A stretch of 22,909 nt of DNA from the NCBI GenBank assembly GCA_005223375.1, contig RXOD01004402.1, positions 1-22,909 on the forward strand, read 5' to 3'. The position numbers and the translations under genes are program-made. Below the pieces are notes generated by a model. It ran no database searches. It saw nothing but the letters and a program-made list of their open reading frames with translations, and had not been told where the DNA came from. This document shows positions 18,028 through 22,909 of this stretch, in pieces; the first letter of the stretch is position 1, and each line of letters begins with the position of its first letter. The DNA is from Amoebophrya sp. AT5.2. Its lineage: Eukaryota > Sar > Dinophyceae > Syndiniales > Amoebophryaceae.

Positions 18028-19438
18028 TGCGGCAGTAAGTGGATGTCAGTGTCGCGTCGTGGCGGGCGGGCTGATGCGGCCAAGGAGGTGGTCTTCGGAC
18101 AAGACGAGCGGGCGTGTAGTGGGAGGAAAGACCTCCCGCCCCTTGCGGCGTTCCTCGTCCGTCGGTGTTGTCGCTAACTCAACTCAACGAGTTTGCGTAA
18201 CCCCCGTCGTGATACCACAAATATGTTTACAGCAGTGTGATGAATTTGTTTCCAATAGTGGTTTACAGGTTGTATGCTGTGCGATAGTATACTGTAGTGT
18301 AGAGCCCCGCCCCTAGAAAAAAACCCTCTGCAGTTGTTGTAAACAAAATCTAAAGTCAAAAATGGCATGCAGAAAATTGTAGCCACGGGACCCATTTCGC
18401 TTCCTTCATCGTCCGCACGGAAACTTCATACATTCTGTACAGCGTCTAGGCCAATTCCGGTCAGTTCACGAAAGTTCTTCACACGGAAAATGATCCAGAA
18501 AAACAAAGTCCCAATGTGAATGTTGCGCACCCAGCCGCAAGAGCCGTCACATCGAAATCTATGCAGAAAAGCCTTGTGGTGAGGAGGCCCGCCAAGAGCT
18601 TCGCACTTGCAAATGCAAACGCACGAGCACGACCCATTTCGAGAAAATGCGCAAGCGTTTTGAATGAAAAGAACCGAGCGACACTGTACAAATTTGTGTC
18701 CGCCCGACATCACGACGAATTTCGAAATTGCGCTGGAGGCTGGGGAACACAGATGCCATCAAGCAAAAAGCAGAAGCGCCACACTGTGGACGATAGGATT
18801 AGGAAGCCTGATTCATTGTCCTCCATACGGACACACATTGCACTTTCAGCACTTGGACACCATTGGTCAGCACTTGGAAACCAATTCCAATCTCATCAAC
18901 GAACTTACGGGAGTCACTACTGAGCCTCGGGATGCACTTACTTTCATCGTTTGGACTTGTACTAACTTGAGACTATGTCTAGTAACTCGATAAAGAGAGA
19001 GTGAGCAACACTTGGCTTTTTCTCAGGAGCCTACTTCTACTCGATATTTCCTGGCGCGTCTTTCATTAACGCTTGAGCTTGACCTTGAGTTTTATCATCT
19101 ATGTTTTCGCTGACTTGCATACTTTCAGTAGTGCTGCTGCTAGTGGGGAAAATTTTGATACAAAGTAGCAGTTGAAGTGTCAGCGACGTTTACAAGTGGG
19201 CGCGCGATTTGATTCCTTGTCCTTTTGAGTTTATCTTTATGGCTTGCGCTTACACCTCTCCTCTAGTCGACGACGCGGTTACAGGTCCGTGCCTGCCGAT
19301 GACGGCGAGGCATTGACTCGCTGCAACAGCAAGATCAAGAGCGAGGGAATGGGAACCACCTCACAAATTGAAATTGAAAAGAAAGCCGCGTTTTGTAGAA
19401 CTAGAAGCGCCCCCTACCGAGCAGGAAAGCAGCTGGCT
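18028..19438. other. Intergenic region
   Basis: No gene is well supported. On the minus strand an overlapping set of frames at 18762-18426 includes a hydrophobic stretch (ARAFAFASAKLLAGLL and ALAAGCATFTLGLCF, 18691-18479). No single spliced model could be fitted to it, and a plus-strand frame also spans it. An AAATTGAAATTGAAAA run lies at 19366-19381, close to the 3' end of the 73-residue gene. Confidence 0.45.
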
Positions 19439-19660
19439 CTAATGTTCCGGCGATTTGTTCATACGGAATAGGTACTCGTGGATTCGTTCCTTCGCTCGGC
19501 GCCCGTCGCTTTTCAGAATGTTTTTGAAGAGCGCCTCCTCCTTCTCGGCGTGCTCCTTCTCCAAGTCAGAAAGGTTCCCGAGCGTCGGATCTAGGAAATC
19601 TTTCCGGGTCATCTCCTCCACCAACTCGACGTAGTGTGGGTCTGCGAGTGTCGGCGTCAT
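19439..19660 (-). CDS. Small charged protein, 73 residues
   Basis: The ATG at 19660 gives 73 residues ending KSPEH-TAG; the frame opens further only from a TTG at 19705. The sequence is protein-like: TLADPHYVELVEEMTRKDF, LGNLSDLEKEHAEKEEALF, then SDGRRAKERIHEYLFRM. It looks mainly helical, acidic then basic, with no signal peptide or membrane segment. I do not recognise a family. A GTATGA near the end could be a splice donor, so it may be the first exon of a longer gene; it may equally be the last exon of a gene whose 5' part is cut by the compositional break starting about 60 bp away. It keeps the minus orientation of the four genes to its left. Confidence 0.45.
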   Translation of the reverse strand: MTPTLADPHYVELVEEMTRKDFLDPTLGNLSDLEKEHAEKEEALFKNILKSDGRRAKERIHEYLFRMNKSPEH

Positions 19661-19910
19661 GGGTATGTTTTTCAGTGATTGGACAGATCTTAGTCCCACC
19701 CCCAATAGGATGAAGCTTCGTCGCTCAGACAGAGACTAGCGCACTACCAGAAACAACGGAAGCCATCGCAGTGGGCCGCGCCGCTCTCAACACAATCGCC
19801 AGCCACTCTCCAGCTCCAGCCCAACAGAGCGACCAAGGGAGTGGGAGACGACGACGAGCCTCCAGACACGCATAGACATCGGCCAGGACGGCACCTCCCT
19901 GGCAAACTGC

Positions 19911-20573
19911 TTAAGCGAGACGAAGGCACGGCCTGCGGTCGCTCAAGTGAGAGCGATCGACGCAGACCAATGCACGAAGCAACGGAGGCAGATAGATTCG
20001 GGGCAGCTGCGTCGATGGCGATGGTGATGGCTGTGACTGCCCCCCTGCCCTGAGCCATCCGCCATCGGTCACCCAGCCGCACCGAAACCCACAGGCGGGC
20101 AAAGTATCTGAAACGGCGACGCCCAGCGAGGGGCCTGCGATCTTTTCCGCCGCCGGCTTGGTTGTCCGCGTGGCTTGCGTTATGCTGCTGGGCGACGCAT
20201 AAAAATCCCCGCAGGGGGGGGGTTTGCGCAGCCGGACTGCCAGTTTGGGCATCCGTGGGGCGCACGCCATCGGGCCCCACGGTCCGCGCAAAGCTAATCC
20301 CAAGGGACTCGGCCAGCAGCGTGAGCCTTCCGGGAAAGCCTGCCCAAAGGGGTCCAGCAATCTCAAAGCGGCAACCTTTACGAATCCACATTCCGCATGG
20401 AGACCACCTGCACACCAAACGAGGAGCGCGAGATAGTCTACCACGTAGGTTGCAATTGCGGCACAGGGTGCATCGGCATCGCAAACACGGGGATGGGCGC
20501 CGAGTCCTCGCGGTTCCCAGCCCATGTAGGCGAAGCCGACGCCGCTTTGTGAAACTAAGTCGATCGCAGACAT
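19911..20573 (-). CDS. Uncharacterised ORF, 220 residues
   Basis: An ATG at 20573 opens 220 codons reading MSAIDLVSQSGVGFAYMGWE, CDADAPCAAIATYVVDYLAL, then a Cys/Pro/Arg-rich second half. The first half has a plausible hydrophobic helix; the second half looks like high-GC read-through. A second minus frame (20484-19744, 246 codons) and a plus frame overlap it, so only one of them at most is real. No family is recognised. It could be an artefact of high GC. Confidence 0.25.
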   Translation of the reverse strand: MSAIDLVSQSGVGFAYMGWEPRGLGAHPRVCDADAPCAAIATYVVDYLALLVWCAGGLHAECGFVKVAALRLLDPFGQAFPEGSRCWPSPLGLALRGPWGPMACAPRMPKLAVRLRKPPPCGDFYASPSSITQATRTTKPAAEKIAGPSLGVAVSDTLPACGFRCGWVTDGGWLRAGGQSQPSPSPSTQLPRIYLPPLLRALVCVDRSHLSDRRPCLRLA

Positions 20574-20617
20574 GGACGCTTCCTTCGACGGACAGTCACG
20601 CTTCGACGGCCGACACC

Positions 20618-20953
20618 GTGGAAAGGGCCATCACCGAGGCAAAGGACGAGCGCAGTCATGCCTTGGCTGTGACCCACGTGGTGCTGGGTGATACAATGGA
20701 GATACTCAGGGAAAGCACCGGCCTGGTCGCGCAAGACGTGTCGGGGATCATAGACAGCTGCCGCATACTGTCACTGTTCGAGTCCGGGATGCCATACAGG
20801 GAGCCGGGACCCCTGAAAAGCCTCGCAGAAGCGGCGCGGCTGCGGCAACGGATCGACGCGCCCGCTGCAAGATCACAGAGATCGACGGCCCCAGTGCCTC
20901 GATCTATCTATCAGCACAAGCACCGCGGCAAAATGGTTGCTCGCGAGCTTTGA
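20618..20953 (+). CDS. Small helical protein of bacterial look, about 111 residues
   Basis: The frame is open from 20162, but only the last third looks like protein, so a GTG near 20618 is taken as a provisional start. It reads AITEAKDERSHALAVTHVVL, GDTMEILRESTGLVAQDVSG and IIDSCRILSLFESGMPYREP: amphipathic helices with balanced charge, quite unlike the Arg/Pro-rich upstream part. The next frame begins 13 bp after its stop on the same strand, as in a bacterial operon. There is no known family and no clear ribosome binding site. Confidence 0.35.
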   Translation: MERAITEAKDERSHALAVTHVVLGDTMEILRESTGLVAQDVSGIIDSCRILSLFESGMPYREPGPLKSLAEAARLRQRIDAPAARSQRSTAPVPRSIYQHKHRGKMVAREL

Positions 20954-20966
20954 CTAATGCAGGACA

Positions 20967-21356
20967 GTGGCAGAGTGCTCGCGCACTCCGCCGCTCACTT
21001 CGCTACGAAAAAATACGAGAAACGCCCCTGGCCGCAGCCGGTGCGCGGGTGGACCCGCTACCGTCAGACAACGAGCCGACGCATCTTCGCTAGAACTTGC
21101 CTCTTCGGATTTCGAGCCCGAAACTTTCGAAATCGGCGCGCTTTGCATTTCGGGCGCTGCGAAGCCGCGGGCAATGACGCAGGCAGTCGACCACTTGGGT
21201 GAGGTGCGGTTACGTCCCGCCATCTTGTACCCTCGACGCCGACCCTCTCGACGAAGAGCGAGATGGCTGACATGCTTGCGCTACAATTTCCACAAGCCTC
21301 CACCTGGGTCCGGAGTAAGCAGCAAGGAGCGCCGCGCCGCGGCACCAGGGAATTAG
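20967..21356 (+). CDS. Uncharacterised ORF, 129 residues
   Basis: It begins at a GTG 13 bp downstream of the preceding ORF. The middle reads SLELASSDFEPETFEIGALC and AMTQAVDHLGEVRLRPAILY, which is protein-like; both ends are Arg/Pro-rich and less convincing. The overlapping inverted repeats at 21108-21155 lie inside it. The family is not recognised. Confidence 0.28.
   Translation: MAECSRTPPLTSLRKNTRNAPGRSRCAGGPATVRQRADASSLELASSDFEPETFEIGALCISGAAKPRAMTQAVDHLGEVRLRPAILYPRRRPSRRRARWLTCLRYNFHKPPPGSGVSSKERRAAAPGN
21108..21155 (+). promoter_or_regulatory. Overlapping inverted repeats, mutually exclusive hairpins
   Basis: GATTTCGA at 21108-21115 pairs perfectly with TCGAAATC at 21127-21134. GCCCGAAA at 21116-21123 pairs perfectly with TTTCGGGC at 21148-21155. 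The second stem's left arm is the first stem's loop, so both cannot form as simple hairpins at once. An attenuator-like switch is possible, but the region may also be coding. Confidence 0.3.
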
Positions 21357-21433
21357 CGCGGGCGTTGCGGCGCTACGCCAAGCGCGTGGAACTTGGCGCC
21401 TGGGCTTTTCTGGCAAGGGTGTGGCTTCTGTGA
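21263..21433 (+). CDS. Small basic ORF, 56 residues
   Basis: The ATG at 21263 is preceded by the purine-rich GAAGAGCGAG, a weak ribosome-binding-site candidate. The product reads MADMLALQFPQASTWVRSKQ, then an Arg/Ala-rich amphipathic helix (RELARALRRYAKRVELGAWA). It overlaps the end of the preceding frame and the GTG of the next one (21421). A bacterial origin is more plausible than a eukaryotic one. Function is unknown. Confidence 0.25.
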   Translation: MADMLALQFPQASTWVRSKQQGAPRRGTRELARALRRYAKRVELGAWAFLARVWLL

Positions 21434-21675
21434 ACTGCCAGGCTTCCGGGATCTGCATCTGCCACGGGTTAAATCCATCCCGCTCGGAATATTTACACTC
21501 AGCGGCGGCGGAGGCGGGGCACGTTTGGGGAGCCCGCCGCGTCTGCCTCAATCCGAGTCCCACCCCCTCCGCCGCCCAGGTGCTCCGCGGCGTGCAGGAC
21601 TTGCGCATCGACATCGGCGAGGAAGACAAGGAATTGCGCGGCCTGCCGACTAAGGACGGGGACGCCGCGGAATAG
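21421..21675 (+). CDS. Uncharacterised ORF, 84 residues
   Basis: It starts at a GTG overlapping the end of the preceding small ORF. The product reads ASVNCQASGICICHGLNPSR with four cysteines in the first 15 residues, then AAQVLRGVQDLRIDIGEEDK. The C-terminal part looks like real protein; the Cys cluster could bind a metal but matches no pattern I can name. The opposite strand is also open. Confidence 0.2.
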   Translation: MASVNCQASGICICHGLNPSRSEYLHSAAAEAGHVWGARRVCLNPSPTPSAAQVLRGVQDLRIDIGEEDKELRGLPTKDGDAAE

Positions 21676-22006
21676 AAGCGGACGGGGACGGGGGACGAGA
21701 GCGCGCCGCAGACTCTGCAGCTGCGGGCTTTGTCTCTGCGGCTGGAACCGCGCGAAGTCTTGACGCAGCAGCGGAAAGCTGGCGCGGATCGAGTTCGCCC
21801 GCCCGCGCCTCGCTCGGCGCAGCCTTGGAGTTTCGCAATCGCCCAGATTTCAAGGGGCGAGCCCAATACCGGGCCAGAGAGCGCGCAAGCTGCAAGAATT
21901 TGGCCGCGCATCTACTTGGCGCGGTGAGTTATACCCTGCGGGGCGGTGCTACTGCATGCCGCCACGCTAGCCCTACGCCCCCGCATGGGGCGCGGATATC
22001 GGGGAG

Positions 22007-22171
22007 ATGTCGCCGACGCTGCCCCTCTACCAGGTCGCCCAGGCTGTCGCCCCGGTGGCTGCTGTCCCGGGTACATGGCCGCGGGTACGAACATACATGG
22101 CCGGCCGTCGAGAGTACCAGGCCGCAGACATGCTTCCACTGCCTCTTCCCGATGATACGGCCCGAACATAG
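22007..22171 (+). CDS. Small ORF, 54 residues, possibly the 5' part of a broken gene
   Basis: The ATG at 22007 follows GGGGAG immediately. The product reads SPTLPLYQVAQAVAPVAAVP, GTWPRVRTYMAGRREYQAAD, then MLPLPLPDDTART and a TAG. The composition is very protein-like. The same frame continues after the TAG through 22210 into the next ORF (22211-22498), so the two may be one gene interrupted by a stop. No family is recognised. Confidence 0.35.
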   Translation: MSPTLPLYQVAQAVAPVAAVPGTWPRVRTYMAGRREYQAADMLPLPLPDDTART

Positions 22172-22210
22172 CGGACTCGAAGTGGGAGAGCCAAGTCGAC
22201 AGCTTCCAGC

Positions 22211-22498
22211 ATGGGCCAGGATATCCGGGTCAGCAGGCTGCTGAACCCGGCCGCGGGATCTTCACCAAAAGGAAAGGCGCAGCCTCCGAACCCTGCCAGC
22301 ATAAAGGTGAACAGAGCCCCGGCGGCGGAGAACGGCGAGCAAAAGAAGCACGCACCCAGCTCGTTATTCCAGTTCGATGATACGGGCGAGGAGACTCAGT
22401 TAAACGCATCCGCTCCGGAATACTTTCCAAATAATTCGCCTGCGGCTAACAATTCGGCAAGCTGGAAGCTCGCAAAGTGTTCCGGTCCTTCCGCCTAA
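22211..22498 (+). CDS. Small polar ORF, 95 residues
   Basis: An ATG start within the same frame as the preceding ORF, separated from its TAG by 39 bp without further stops. It reads MGQDIRVSRLLNPAAGSSPK, then a Lys/Asn/Pro-rich polar chain (NGEQKKHAPSSLFQFDDTGE). A 26-bp near-palindrome covers codons 5-14. It could be an independent start or the 3' remnant of the upstream ORF. Confidence 0.33.
   Translation: MGQDIRVSRLLNPAAGSSPKGKAQPPNPASIKVNRAPAAENGEQKKHAPSSLFQFDDTGEETQLNASAPEYFPNNSPAANNSASWKLAKCSGPSA
22225..22250. repeat. 26-bp near-perfect palindrome
   Basis: CCGGGTCAGCAG at 22225-22236 is mirrored by CTGCTGAACCCGG at 22238-22250, with one central G and one unpaired A. It lies at the very start of the 22211-22498 ORF. 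It could be an operator, a recombination site, or a hairpin in mRNA. Confidence 0.7.
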
Positions 22499-22669
22499 CC
22501 CACCATCTACGCCCAACAGGGGCGGCCAAAGTCGAGGCGCAGCCAGCGCGGCACTTTGAAGGCGCGCGAGTGGCAGCCCGCGCGGTGACGAACGTGGCGG
22601 GGGCCTTCGCGACATCATGCAGAACGAACAGAGCCAGCACGTCCCAGCCCCTTCTGCTGCTTCAGTGGG

Positions 22670-22909
22670 ATGCTCGCGCGCCCGACAGGCCCGAGGGCCG
22701 TGGTTTTCGCCCGCGCGTGCGGTTTCAGCTGGCGCATCGTCGCGATGCAGGGGCCCCCGGGCGCTGCGCTGATCCGAATCCGAAACGAGGAAGACCGTGA
22801 GCGGCTAGAGCAGTGCGCCCCATCGCGTCACGGCGTGCAAGCATGCAGGGAAGCCCTTCCCCATCCCCGTCGTCTTCAGGTCCAAAGTCTGGCCGTTACG
22901 GCGGCGCCC
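22670..22909 (+). CDS. Partial ORF running off the window, at least 80 residues
   Basis: The ATG at 22670 opens a frame with no stop to the window end. It reads PRAVVFARACGFSWRIVAMQ, GPPGAALIRIRNEEDRERLE, then QCAPSRHGVQACREALPHPR. The alternating strand/helix character and the charged NEEDRERLEQC helix make it the most protein-like frame of the right-hand block. A competing plus frame (22477-22800) is Arg/Pro-rich and less convincing. No family is recognised; the C-terminus is missing. Confidence 0.4.
   Translation, partial: MLARPTGPRAVVFARACGFSWRIVAMQGPPGAALIRIRNEEDRERLEQCAPSRHGVQACREALPHPRRLQVQSLAVTAAP

Larger units (their letters stand above)
19730..22909. other. GC-rich block of bacterial character
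   Basis: From about 19.73 kb to the window end, base composition is clearly more GC-rich than the flanking intergenic DNA. ORFs are small, mostly on the plus strand, and closely spaced or overlapping, and GTG starts are common. No intron is required, and the low-complexity insertions of the left genes are absent. A C-run/G-run element with a poly-A flank is at about 20199-20223. The overall look recalls accessory DNA (integrative element type) of gamma- or betaproteobacteria, from general familiarity only. Possible explanations are horizontal transfer, a resident mobile element, or an assembly join with bacterial sequence. Confidence 0.55.

Noticed and set aside
18426..18923. Hydrophobic minus-strand frame (18691-18479) and overlapping frames as a membrane-protein gene
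   Set aside because: Three minus frames and one plus frame are open over the same DNA, the protein-like pieces lie in different frames, and no GT-AG model joins them in phase.
20199..20223. AAAATCCCCGC followed by a G-run as a transcription terminator
   Set aside because: The CCCC/GGGG stem is short with a tiny loop, and the following T-run has only three bases; it could equally be a homopolymer artefact.

Overview
The left ~19.7 kb looks like nuclear DNA of a GC-rich protist. Protein-coding exons are interrupted by short GT-AG introns, genes are separated by 0.7-1.5 kb of AT-richer sequence, and the proteins carry long Ser/Gly/Gln/Ala-rich low-complexity insertions. All five supported genes lie on the minus strand, giving a unidirectional gene array. 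Together with the degenerate, insertion-rich trehalose-phosphate-synthase-like protein, this suggests an alveolate (dinoflagellate/syndinian-like). That placement is an inference; no marker gene fixes the taxon.

Layout, left to right. 1-1072: no convincing gene, but ~231-395 folds on paper into a tight series of hairpins and is a candidate structured RNA. 2219-1073 (-): two-exon CAP/SCP-domain protein. 11280-2932 (-): five-exon, 2617-residue protein with a ~1245-residue disordered N-terminus, a GT20 (trehalose-6-phosphate synthase) domain and a C-terminal HAD/TPP domain, both with key residues altered. 15276-12760 (-): single-exon, 838-residue orphan with a probable signal peptide and two 10-residue tandem duplications. 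18027-16482 (-): probable three-exon Ser-Pro-rich small protein. 19660-19439 (-): 73-residue small protein.

Near 19.72-19.75 kb the character changes abruptly. The DNA becomes clearly more GC-rich, introns are no longer needed, and small, closely spaced or overlapping ORFs appear, mostly on the plus strand (20618-22909), the last one open at the window edge. This block reads like bacterial accessory DNA: transferred DNA, a decayed mobile element, or a scaffold mis-join/contaminant. Its ORFs could not be assigned to named families.

Functionally, the clearest gene is the TPS/TPP-like one. Its intact fold signatures but altered catalytic residues fit a regulatory or pseudo-enzyme role, like plant class II TPS proteins, rather than simple trehalose synthesis. 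The other genes share no obvious pathway with it; their common feature is orientation.
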